Assembly: GCA_011389755.1 (NCBI GenBank)
Contig: JAABTR010000519.1
Location: 1 to 6,155, forward strand
Reading direction: 5' to 3'
Source: Deltaproteobacteria bacterium
Lineage (GTDB): Bacteria > Myxococcota_A > Polyangia > JAAYKL01
Length of the DNA stretch: 6,155 nt
Positions 1 to 5,749 of the stretch are shown one piece after another. The notes under the pieces are model-generated. The model was given only the letters and a program-made list of their open reading frames with translations. It was not told the DNA's origin and ran no database searches. A program made the position numbers and the translations under genes. Position 1 is the first letter of the stretch; each line of letters begins with the position of its first letter.

Positions 1-158
1 GGGCGGGAGGGCGCTCTAAAATCTCCGGGACCATCCGCGGCATCGCGGGCGCGGGGACCACTATCTTGGGTGTCATCTGTATCGAGGGGGTCCGTCACGT
101 CCTCGAGCAACGGTCGGCGGCGGTCTCACGGACCAAAGTGGGGCGGTTGGAGACTTAG
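1..158 (+). CDS. Family 2 glycosyltransferase, C-terminal fragment (5' end outside window)
   Basis: Reading from base 3 gives 51 in-frame codons ending in TAG at 156-158. The fragment begins with the motif GGRSKISGTIRGIAGAG, the basic, glycine-rich tail typical of DPM-like family 2 glycosyltransferases (usually R-x-G-x-SKISGT-x-RG followed by a hydrophobic stretch). A hydrophobic run, TTILGVICI, follows and may be a membrane-associated helix; the rest is a basic tail. Known members transfer sugars from nucleotide donors to lipid or polyprenyl acceptors at the cytoplasmic face of the membrane, but the catalytic domain with its DxD motif is outside the window, so the substrate cannot be read. 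The TAG touches the ATG of the next gene, and that gene's ribosome binding site lies within these last codons, so the two are probably translationally coupled. Frame 1 is also open here but gives only low-complexity sequence. The family call rests on a short but characteristic motif. Confidence 0.72.
   Translation, partial: AGGRSKISGTIRGIAGAGTTILGVICIEGVRHVLEQRSAAVSRTKVGRLET
149..152 (+). promoter_or_regulatory. Ribosome binding site of the DUF2064 gene, inside the upstream gene
   Basis: GGAG lies six bases before the ATG at 159 and within the last codons of the upstream glycosyltransferase. It supports the ATG at 159 as the true start and suggests translational coupling across the TAGATG junction. 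Confidence 0.6.
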
Positions 159-800
159 ATGCCCTGCGGGTCAAAAGGCGCGAAGGCGCGCGTGATCTTG
201 CTGACGCGCTATCCGAGGCCGGGACACGTGAAGACCCGCCTTTTCAGCGCCCTTGGCCCCCAAAAGGCCGCCGACCTGCAAAGACAAATGACAGCTCATG
301 CGCTCGAGCAGATGCGCTTTTTGCGCCGGGAAAAGCACGTGGAGCTGGAGGTGCGATACTGCGGCGCCAAGCCGGAAGAGGCCAGGGCCCTGTTCGGCCA
401 GGACATCATCGTCCGGGATCAGGGCGCTGGCGACTTAGGGGCCAAGATACTGCGCGCTTTCGAGGACGCCCGGCGTGAAGGGGTCGAAAAGGCGGTCCTG
501 CTCGGCGCGGATTGCCCGGATGCGACGTGGGGCGTCTTAGCCGGCGCCCTCGAAGCGCTCACCGACGTCGAGGTGGTGCTCGGACCGGCGGCCGACGGGG
601 GGTACTACCTCATCGGGATGAGATCCCCGCTGCCTCAGGTTTTTGAGGGGATGACGTGGGGTGTCGACACGGTCTACGAGGAGACGCTGCGGCGCATCAA
701 ACGTGTTGGGTCCACGTGGCGCGCCCTCAAAGTGTTGCACGACGTGGACCGTCCGGAAGATCTCCGGGTCTGGGAGCGGATAAGGTCGCTGACCGACTAA
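159..800 (+). CDS. TIGR04282/DUF2064 family GT-A-fold glycosyltransferase-like protein
   Basis: This 213-residue protein has the usual length and all the main blocks of the TIGR04282/DUF2064 family, which has a nucleotide-diphospho-sugar transferase (GT-A) fold. The N-terminal nucleotide-binding loop is RYPRPGHVKTRL (residues 17-28). It is followed by QGAGDLGAKI (88-97), the acidic GADCP motif (116-120), GPAADGGYYLIG (142-153), W167-G-V-D-T in place of the family's W-S-T region, and DVDRPEDL (195-202). Family members are predicted cytoplasmic sugar or nucleotidyl transferases; few have a proven reaction. The gene follows a family 2 glycosyltransferase with no gap, a common pairing, which suggests a shared glycolipid or envelope sugar pathway. 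The TIGR04282 title mentions arsenosugar biosynthesis, but nothing visible here supports that role. Its TAA stop overlaps the stop of the convergent gene, so any terminator must lie inside the opposing gene. The family assignment is firm; the substrate is unknown. Confidence 0.9.
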   Translation: MPCGSKGAKARVILLTRYPRPGHVKTRLFSALGPQKAADLQRQMTAHALEQMRFLRREKHVELEVRYCGAKPEEARALFGQDIIVRDQGAGDLGAKILRAFEDARREGVEKAVLLGADCPDATWGVLAGALEALTDVEVVLGPAADGGYYLIGMRSPLPQVFEGMTWGVDTVYEETLRRIKRVGSTWRALKVLHDVDRPEDLRVWERIRSLTD

Positions 801-3715
801 TGGAAAAGGGCCACCTCCGGCCGGTAGATGATCTCCTCGGAAGGACCTCGGATCTTCTTGACGCGGAATCGAAAGTGCAGGGTCTCCGTCGCGATGCGGC
901 CCCCGAAAGATGTCCGGTGACGCTGATTGCGCACCGCTGTGGCCACGCAACGCTCGAGCCCGGGGTGGCGGACCGTCGAGCGCTCGATGACGGCGGCGAT
1001 GACGGTGCCGCTTGACGAGACCGCGTAGTTGATGTCGATGCTCCCGTGAACACTCGGGTGGCGTCGCAGGACGGCTCGGTAGCAGCCGCGTGCGGGGGCT
1101 TGGAGTTTTTCCTCTGCGGCCGATAGCGGGACCTCTTTGACCTTGGAGCCGGAGAAGCCCTGCCAGGATTCGTTGATACGGCGGGCAGCGAAATAAAGCC
1201 GGCTGTCCGGCGGGAGGCCGCGGGGCAGCGTTCGAGACATGAGCATCTCTATCATCCACGCTTCGCGCTCGTCCACGGCCACCCCGGCCAAGGTCGTCTC
1301 CTCGTCGAGGATCACGCTGCGAGACGAGGGGATGAGGAGGTTGAACCTCGCCGAAGCGAGGATTTCGTCCACCGGGTGCTTGCGACCGCTGATGGTCACG
1401 CCCACGCCGGTCTCCCTCAAGGAACGCCCCAAAGTGAGCAGAGAAGGGGAGTTGAAGGTGTAGGCGTCGCGAAACAGCTTGTCCTCGACCACGGCCGACG
1501 CGATCTCGTTGAGGGAGATGGGGGGCTTTGCGTAAGCTTCGCGTTCGGCATTGTAGATGGCGATGATGCGCTCGGGCAGCTCGTCGGGCGGGGTGTCGAT
1601 CCCGCTGTCGCGGAGCCACTCGAGGGGGAACACCTCATAGTGACCGTCGCCGACCCAGATCGGCAAGAGCAAGGCGGTGCTTTTCCACTGAACGATGTCG
1701 CCGGCTTTTTCGTCGTACTCCATCGGCGTCGTGGTGATCTGGATCATGTGGCGCCCAGGTTCCAAAGGAGCCGGCGCGCGCACCATGAACAGTCCGCCTT
1801 TGATGGGATCGATGTCGACGACCTGCACGCGATCTTTGCCCCGGCTCATGAGGAACCTCGGATATCTGGGCTCGACGAGGAAGCGGCCGCGCAGGATGAT
1901 GTCTTCTCCGGGTTCGAAGCGCGGCGTGAACGGCTCGATCTCGATTTGTCGTTCGACGATGACCACCGACTGGATCTGCCAGCCGCTCCTCGTGGGGACC
2001 CGGGCGAGCCCGAGCGCGTAGCTCACCTTGTCCGCAAAGGAGCGGCGCTGGACCCTCGAGGCGAACTTCGTCGCCAGGTAGGGGTCCAGCGTGTCGCTCG
2101 CGGCGGTGCGGCGGTGGGTCTGTAAGACATCGCCGACGCAGCCGGCCCGCCAGAGCAGGGCGTAGCGGACCAAGGGCGGCAGCCCCTTGTTTGTCGCGGC
2201 GAGCTCGGCCAACGGGTCCAGCCGCGGGTCGTAGATCACTTCGACGTTCGCTTTTAGGCTCAGACGCGCCGCTAGCGAGGACCCGGTTTCGAAGCCGGGC
2301 TCCTCGGCGAAGGGGGCGCGGTCATCTTTTTCGCCGGCAGGGACGGGCGGCGCTGAAGAGTAGAGCTTTGGAGGATGCCCCTTTTCGAGCTCTAACGCCG
2401 CGAGCATGTGGCCCCGGGGGCGAAACAAGAACTGCACCACGTAAAAAGCCCCCGAGCCGTCTTCGATGGGCGCAAAACCGAGGCCGAGGTGAGTGTACCT
2501 GTCGCTGAGAATGGGCAGCCGTCGCCAGGGCGACGATAGAGAAGACCGCGCAAACTGCTCCAGGTTTTCGAACCGGTAGCGCCTGACGCTGTGGTACTCG
2601 GGGGCGGCGCCCTCGGCGGCGAGGCGACGCGCGAACGGTGGCATGGCGACGTAGGGCCGGCGAGCGAGCTCCAGGGCGTGCTGTTCGGCGAGCTTTGAGG
2701 CGTCGTCGTGGAGCTCGAGGGCAGAGAGCCCCAGCCGAACCCGGGCGCGGTTGTAGCTCTTGGTGAGGACGGCCGGCCATTTGGAGCGCAGCCAGGGGTT
2801 GGGCTCGGGGGAGATGCGAAACGGTTCGGGCTCGTCCGGCTCGAGCTGCCCGACGTAGAAAGGCACCTCCACCAGGGTGTCGATGCTGTGAGGGCTGGTC
2901 ACCGTGTTGATCTGGAGCCGGTAGGTGCCCATGTCGGACGGCGCCCGAACGAGAAGCGAGAACCGGCCTGCCCCGTCGACCTCGAGGGGGAGCGTCAACG
3001 TCTCGTTGGTCCCCACGGTCATGCGGAAGCTGGGGACCTCGTCAGCCGAAGGTAGGACCCCCGACAAAGATATCATCTGCCCCGGCGCGTAGCTTTTAGG
3101 CAGCGGATCGAGAGCCACGGCCCGCTCCACCACGAGGATGACCTGATCCCAGCGCATGGCGCCGGTCCGGACCCGGGCCACGCCGAACTGAAAATGGGCT
3201 CCGTCTTCGTCGAACTCCAGCGCGGTGCGCCGAAGCTCCTCGTCGAGAGACTCGAGCGCCGCTGAGCCGGCAGCCCAGGAGACGCTCGTGTCCGCGATTC
3301 GCCCGGCCACACCGAGCTTCCACAGGGCCCAACGTATGAAGCTGTGCTTGGGCGGGGCCTCATAGGCCGCCTGGGCGTGGGCCAGGGCGTGAGCCGCGGC
3401 TTCGACGCGGGGATCCCGTTCGAAGCGCGTGTACAGCTCCTTGCCCACGGAGGCGTGGAAACGGCGCGCCAGCGGCTCGGAGTCGGCGACGAGGCCGGCT
3501 AAGCGAAGCCGGGTTTGGGGATCTTCGTAGGCGTCGACGGCCGGACGCAAGTAGAGCATCGCCTCCGAAGGCAGCTCTGTTGGGCGAGGGGAGCGGCCGG
3601 CGCAGCCCCAAACGCCCATCGCAAGAATGATCAGCGCTGCCCGAAGCGCGGCGCTTTTTTGAATCGGTGGGGCGAAAAAAATACTCACATCTTTAAGATA
3701 TGGTGCCTGACGCAC
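797..3715 (-). CDS. Large predicted lipoprotein: duplicated beta-sandwich/CAP-like units plus AgmX/TonB-like C-terminal domain
   Basis: This 972-residue protein is not a named family I recognise. Residues 20-38 form a signal peptide (K20, R25, hydrophobic AALIILAMGVWG, Cys38); the lipobox VWGC is imperfect because of Trp at -2. Two related units follow. Unit A (about 126-432) and unit B (about 515-828) each begin with a helical segment (RWALWKLG / RYALLWRAG), then a beta-rich block (VILVVERAVALDP / SVVIVERQIEIEP, then APGQMISLSG / EPGEDIILRG, ending FYVG / IWVG), then a CAP/SCP-like segment (SYNRARVRLGLSAL / IYNAEREAYAKPPISL). Unit A keeps CAP features FENL (382-385), SP (395-396) and YTHLGLG (407-413). 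Residues 877-950 match the AgmX/PglI C-terminal domain, with GCYRAVL, Cys878, Cys923 and a final FRF, plus a 22-residue tail. I used the GTG at 3715, which has GGA five bases upstream; the GTG at 3688 would also keep the signal peptide but has no visible ribosome binding site. It is divergent from the lipoprotein at 3884. A cell-envelope location is inferred; the function is unknown. Confidence 0.88.
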   Translation of the reverse strand: MRQAPYLKDVSIFFAPPIQKSAALRAALIILAMGVWGCAGRSPRPTELPSEAMLYLRPAVDAYEDPQTRLRLAGLVADSEPLARRFHASVGKELYTRFERDPRVEAAAHALAHAQAAYEAPPKHSFIRWALWKLGVAGRIADTSVSWAAGSAALESLDEELRRTALEFDEDGAHFQFGVARVRTGAMRWDQVILVVERAVALDPLPKSYAPGQMISLSGVLPSADEVPSFRMTVGTNETLTLPLEVDGAGRFSLLVRAPSDMGTYRLQINTVTSPHSIDTLVEVPFYVGQLEPDEPEPFRISPEPNPWLRSKWPAVLTKSYNRARVRLGLSALELHDDASKLAEQHALELARRPYVAMPPFARRLAAEGAAPEYHSVRRYRFENLEQFARSSLSSPWRRLPILSDRYTHLGLGFAPIEDGSGAFYVVQFLFRPRGHMLAALELEKGHPPKLYSSAPPVPAGEKDDRAPFAEEPGFETGSSLAARLSLKANVEVIYDPRLDPLAELAATNKGLPPLVRYALLWRAGCVGDVLQTHRRTAASDTLDPYLATKFASRVQRRSFADKVSYALGLARVPTRSGWQIQSVVIVERQIEIEPFTPRFEPGEDIILRGRFLVEPRYPRFLMSRGKDRVQVVDIDPIKGGLFMVRAPAPLEPGRHMIQITTTPMEYDEKAGDIVQWKSTALLLPIWVGDGHYEVFPLEWLRDSGIDTPPDELPERIIAIYNAEREAYAKPPISLNEIASAVVEDKLFRDAYTFNSPSLLTLGRSLRETGVGVTISGRKHPVDEILASARFNLLIPSSRSVILDEETTLAGVAVDEREAWMIEMLMSRTLPRGLPPDSRLYFAARRINESWQGFSGSKVKEVPLSAAEEKLQAPARGCYRAVLRRHPSVHGSIDINYAVSSSGTVIAAVIERSTVRHPGLERCVATAVRNQRHRTSFGGRIATETLHFRFRVKKIRGPSEEIIYRPEVALFH

Positions 3716-3721
3716 CGATAT
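3698..3721 (-). promoter_or_regulatory. Hairpin overlapping the GTG start of the large lipoprotein gene
   Basis: GGTGC (3702-3706) and GCACC (3712-3716) form a perfect five-base stem around the loop CTGAC. Flanking ATAT (3698-3701) can pair with ATAT (3718-3721) across one bulged G. On the minus strand the hairpin covers the GTG at 3715. If translation starts there, the hairpin could hide the start; if it starts at the GTG at 3688, the hairpin lies in the leader. It may also be a dyad operator. No ligand or regulator can be named. Confidence 0.3.
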
Positions 3722-3756
3722 CCAGGCAGGTGGTCCAGATTTTTGCTATCTACGAA

Positions 3757-3785
3757 GGAAACCTGGGCCCGTGACACGGAAACCT
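3757..3785. promoter_or_regulatory. Direct repeat GGAAACCT x2 in the divergent promoter region, possible operator
   Basis: Two identical 8-base copies, GGAAACCT, lie at 3757-3764 and 3778-3785. They are 21 bp apart start to start, about two helical turns, so both face the same side of the DNA. They sit in the control region between the two divergent lipoprotein genes. This geometry is typical of a tandem regulator site. The core also resembles the GGAAC-type -35 element of ECF sigma factors, but no matching -10 is clear. Chance remains possible. Confidence 0.3.
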
Positions 3786-3824
3786 TTGGTCTTTGTCCGC
3801 GATTGGTTATTCATAATCTTTGGT
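3784..3824 (+). promoter_or_regulatory. AT-rich segment with candidate -10 for the propeller lipoprotein gene
   Basis: Within an otherwise GC-rich window, 3801-3822 is AT-rich and contains CATAAT (3812-3817), five of six matches to the consensus -10, about 65 bases before the start codon at 3884. No convincing -35 stands at the right distance. The heptamer CTTTGGT occurs at both edges (3784-3790 and 3818-3824). A promoter somewhere in 3716-3870 is required by the divergent layout; its exact place is uncertain. Confidence 0.25.
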
Positions 3825-3873
3825 GGGTCACCCTTCGACCAAGAGTAAAGTATGGGCACGAAAGGTGTCTGAG

Positions 3874-3878
3874 AGGAG
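3874..3878 (+). promoter_or_regulatory. Ribosome binding site that decides the start of the propeller lipoprotein gene
   Basis: AGGAG ends five bases before the second of two tandem ATG codons (3881 and 3884) and only two bases before the first. The spacing favours 3884. It also argues against a long upstream extension of the open frame that would run through the divergent gene's promoter and signal-peptide codons. Confidence 0.7.
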
Positions 3879-3883
3879 ATATG

Positions 3884-4921
3884 ATGGGTCAGCTTCTTTG
3901 TGGGGTCATCGCCGCGGCGGCGGTCTTTTTTTTAGGTGCGTGTACAGGCGATGATGACGCCGCAAAGGACACCACCCAGGAGGCCGTCGACACTTCGACG
4001 GACGAGACCCGGGTTGTCGACACTGCGGTGGCGGCTGTCGACGAGGTGCGCGCCTTTCTAGGCGGCCGCTTCGCGGTGCTCGCCTATGTGGACTCGGGGC
4101 GCAGGGTGCAGATCGTCGACTACCGCGAAGAGGCCCCGGCTGCCAGGCCTCTGACGAACGATCTCGACTGCATAAACCCGTTGATATCGCCGGACGGCAC
4201 CCGGGTGGTCTATAGCCAGGGCTCGGCCAACGGCCCCAAGACCATCAAGGTCGCGGATATCGCCACCGGTGAATCCGAAGTCATCGGCAGGTGGGACTTG
4301 GGCTTTTGGGCCCAAAGGGGTGATGAAGAGCTCATCATCCACTGCGACTGGTCGGATAAGGAGCAAAACGGGGCAGGCGGCAAGACTTACGAGACCACGC
4401 TCCTCGCGGGGTCTATCGAGGCTTTGGGGGACGCCGTGGAGATCCACGGTCGCGCCATGGACGGCGGGCCAAACGGCAGCCTCACGTGGCTCGGGCAGGT
4501 TTATAACAACCTGCTCGCCTACAACCTGGAGACCAAGGTGGAATATCCCACCGAGAAGTTTTTTCTGCTCGACGGGAGCGTGGCCGATCATCAGACCTGT
4601 AACGGCTCCATGGCGCCGGATGACTCGGCGCGCATGATGCTGCTGGCCATTCCTCACGACTACGTTCGCATTTTCTCCTACGCCCTTTCGACGGATCGTT
4701 TCGAGGAGACGACCCAGCTGAACCTTCCGGGGAACATGGCCGAATGGGAGTATCCGGAGTGGACGACCCACCCCGATTACTTTACGGCCGTGCTGCGCGG
4801 CACCGATCTCAAAAACCAGCTCTACGTGGGGCGCATCGAAGAAGGTTCTATTGTCCCCGATGCCATCCGGCTTGTTGATGACGATTATGCCAGCTACAGC
4901 CACCTGTGGGTTGCGCCTTGA
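3884..4921 (+). CDS. Predicted lipoprotein with beta-propeller (PD40/TolB-like) repeats
   Basis: The protein has 345 residues from the ATG at 3884; the ATG at 3881 would add one Met. The N-terminus is a lipoprotein signal: hydrophobic residues 4-18 ending in the lipobox LGAC with Cys20, then an acidic, Thr-rich linker to about residue 50. The n-region has no Lys or Arg, which is unusual. The mature part looks like a six- or seven-bladed propeller of the WD40-like/PD40 kind. The clearest blade is NPLISPDGTRVVYSQ (98-112) followed by IKVADIATGE (121-130); a second, CNGSMAPDDSARMMLL (239-254), keeps the SPDG-like turn. Four mature cysteines can be listed besides none in the linker: the lipid-bearing Cys20 and C96, C154 and C239. 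Propellers of this type often bind peptides, glycans or partner proteins in the envelope; no catalytic motif is visible, so the ligand is unknown. It is divergent from the large lipoprotein and followed after 110 bp by the HAD gene. The lipoprotein call is good; the fold call is moderate. Confidence 0.85.
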   Translation: MGQLLCGVIAAAAVFFLGACTGDDDAAKDTTQEAVDTSTDETRVVDTAVAAVDEVRAFLGGRFAVLAYVDSGRRVQIVDYREEAPAARPLTNDLDCINPLISPDGTRVVYSQGSANGPKTIKVADIATGESEVIGRWDLGFWAQRGDEELIIHCDWSDKEQNGAGGKTYETTLLAGSIEALGDAVEIHGRAMDGGPNGSLTWLGQVYNNLLAYNLETKVEYPTEKFFLLDGSVADHQTCNGSMAPDDSARMMLLAIPHDYVRIFSYALSTDRFEETTQLNLPGNMAEWEYPEWTTHPDYFTAVLRGTDLKNQLYVGRIEEGSIVPDAIRLVDDDYASYSHLWVAP

Positions 4922-4959
4922 GGCAGACTCTCGCGCGTCGAAATCGCACAGGCTCCGGA

Positions 4960-4988
4960 TTGACGGGCGCGGACCGGCGCGCTAGTTC
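4960..4988 (+). promoter_or_regulatory. Possible promoter of the HAD-IB gene
   Basis: TTGACG (4960-4965) matches the consensus -35 in five of six bases. At a 17-base spacing stands TAGTTC (4983-4988), a poor -10. If used, transcription would begin near 4995, leaving a leader of about 35 bases. The strength of the -35 and the position fit a promoter; the weak -10 does not. Confidence 0.25.
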
Positions 4989-5003
4989 CGGTCTTAGGGT
5001 CCG
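4970..5003 (+). other. Overlapping alternative hairpins in the gap before the HAD gene
   Basis: GACCGG (4972-4977) is a perfect complement of CCGGTC (4988-4993) around a ten-base loop. The overlapping CGGACC (4970-4975) can instead pair with GGTCCG (4998-5003). The two pairings exclude each other. No T-run follows either one, so neither is an ordinary terminator for the lipoprotein gene. They could be a weak attenuator, a DNA dyad, or chance in GC-rich sequence. Confidence 0.25.
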
Positions 5004-5031
5004 GTACTAAAAAAAGCTGAGAGTGGGAGTT

Positions 5032-5697
5032 ATGGAACAGGTAGTGAAGGCGGCTTTTTTCGACCTGGATGGAACGCTCTTGACGGTGAACAGCCTCGCC
5101 CTGTGGGCGAAGCGCGAGCACCGCCTCGGGAATATCTCGTTGAGGCAGGTGCTCGAAGGCAGCTACTACTCCACCCTGTACAAGTTTCGCGGCATCGACA
5201 TCAACCGACTGGGCCGCAAGGCCCTGACCACGATCCGCGGGCTGCGCGAAGAACACTTCAAGCGCCGCCTCGAGCACTGGTTTTACAAAGAGCTCATCGA
5301 CTACGTGGCGCCCGAGGGCATCAGCGCCATCGAGTCTCATCGCAGACGAAACCACGTCCTGGTTTTGTTGACCTCGGCGACAGAGCAAGGAGCCGAAATC
5401 GCGGCGAGGTACTTCGGTATCGAGCACGTGATCGCCACCCAATTCGAGCTCGTCGAAGGACGTTTCACCGGCGACGTCATCCATCCGATATGCTACGGCG
5501 AGGGCAAGGTGGAGCGCGCCATGCCGTTTGTAGAGAGGCACAACATCGACCTGAGTCGAAGCTACTTCTACACCGACAGCTTCACCGATCTGCCCATGCT
5601 CAAAACAGTGGGCAAACCCCACGCGGTCAACCCCGACTTCCGACTCAAGCTGGCTTCGAAGCGGGCCGGATGGCCCATCTTGGATTGGCGACGCTGA
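5032..5697 (+). CDS. HAD-IB family hydrolase (phosphoserine-phosphatase-like)
   Basis: The 221-residue protein matches the HAD subfamily IB group (TIGR01490-like) in length and motifs. Motif I is FFDLDGTLL, with nucleophile Asp11 and acid/base Asp13. Motif II is LLTSAT, with Ser115 the likely phosphate ligand. Motif III is GEGK with Lys159, and motif IV is YTDSFTDLPML with Asp182 and Asp186 for magnesium. The ending HAVNPDFRLKLASKRAGWPI is highly typical of this family, whose members resemble SerB and hydrolyse small phosphate monoesters in the cytoplasm. A helical cap lies between motifs I and II (about residues 18-105). The true substrate is unknown; a dedicated serB role cannot be claimed. 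I chose the ATG at 5032, with purine-rich GAGAG and GGGAG upstream; a GTG at 5023 would add three residues. Downstream it converges on typA, and a strong terminator for it lies inside typA. Confidence 0.9.
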   Translation: MEQVVKAAFFDLDGTLLTVNSLALWAKREHRLGNISLRQVLEGSYYSTLYKFRGIDINRLGRKALTTIRGLREEHFKRRLEHWFYKELIDYVAPEGISAIESHRRRNHVLVLLTSATEQGAEIAARYFGIEHVIATQFELVEGRFTGDVIHPICYGEGKVERAMPFVERHNIDLSRSYFYTDSFTDLPMLKTVGKPHAVNPDFRLKLASKRAGWPILDWRR

Positions 5698-5703
5698 GGC
5701 TTC

Positions 5704-5749
5704 GAGGTCTCCCTAGGAGGCTCGTCCGGGACCGGGCTGCGAAGACCTC
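5704..5749. repeat. Inverted repeat between the HAD and typA genes
   Basis: GAGGTCT (5704-5710) and AGACCTC (5743-5749) are perfect complements separated by 32 bases, which themselves contain a small GTCC/GGAC dyad (5724-5732). The right arm overlaps the typA stop codon. No T-run follows on either strand, so it is not a standard intrinsic terminator. It may stabilise the 3' ends of the convergent transcripts. Confidence 0.4.

Noticed and set aside
159..800. Arsenosugar biosynthesis role for the DUF2064 gene
   Set aside because: The family title carries that phrase, but no arsenic gene is visible here, and the neighbour's tail is that of a DPM-like family 2 glycosyltransferase.
537..1619. A 360-codon minus-strand open frame
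   Set aside because: It is a shadow of the large lipoprotein gene in another frame, running antisense into the DUF2064 gene. Its product is rich in Arg, Pro and His with no domain pattern, whereas both real genes have clear motifs.
1376..2125. A 249-codon plus-strand open frame antisense to the large lipoprotein gene
   Set aside because: No recognisable motif and no convincing ribosome binding site. The opposite strand carries one of the duplicated units, so this is an antisense shadow in GC-rich sequence.
3731..3747. A possible sigma-54 promoter (TGG ... TTTGCT)
   Set aside because: The distance between the GG and GC elements is 13 rather than the required 12, and the -24 element is otherwise poor.
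3515..3883. Extending the propeller lipoprotein gene upstream to 3515
   Set aside because: The extension would cross the divergent gene's signal-peptide codons and the shared promoter region and would bury the lipoprotein signal. AGGAG at 3874-3878 supports the start at 3884.
4058..5622. Two long minus-strand open frames (4058-4903 and 4894-5622)
   Set aside because: Both lie antisense to genes with clear family motifs (propeller lipoprotein and HAD hydrolase), and their products show no coherent domain.
5704..5749. Inverted repeat as a bidirectional intrinsic terminator
   Set aside because: It has a 32-base loop and no T-run on either side; the hairpin at 5759-5786 with its T5 tract is the better terminator for the plus strand.
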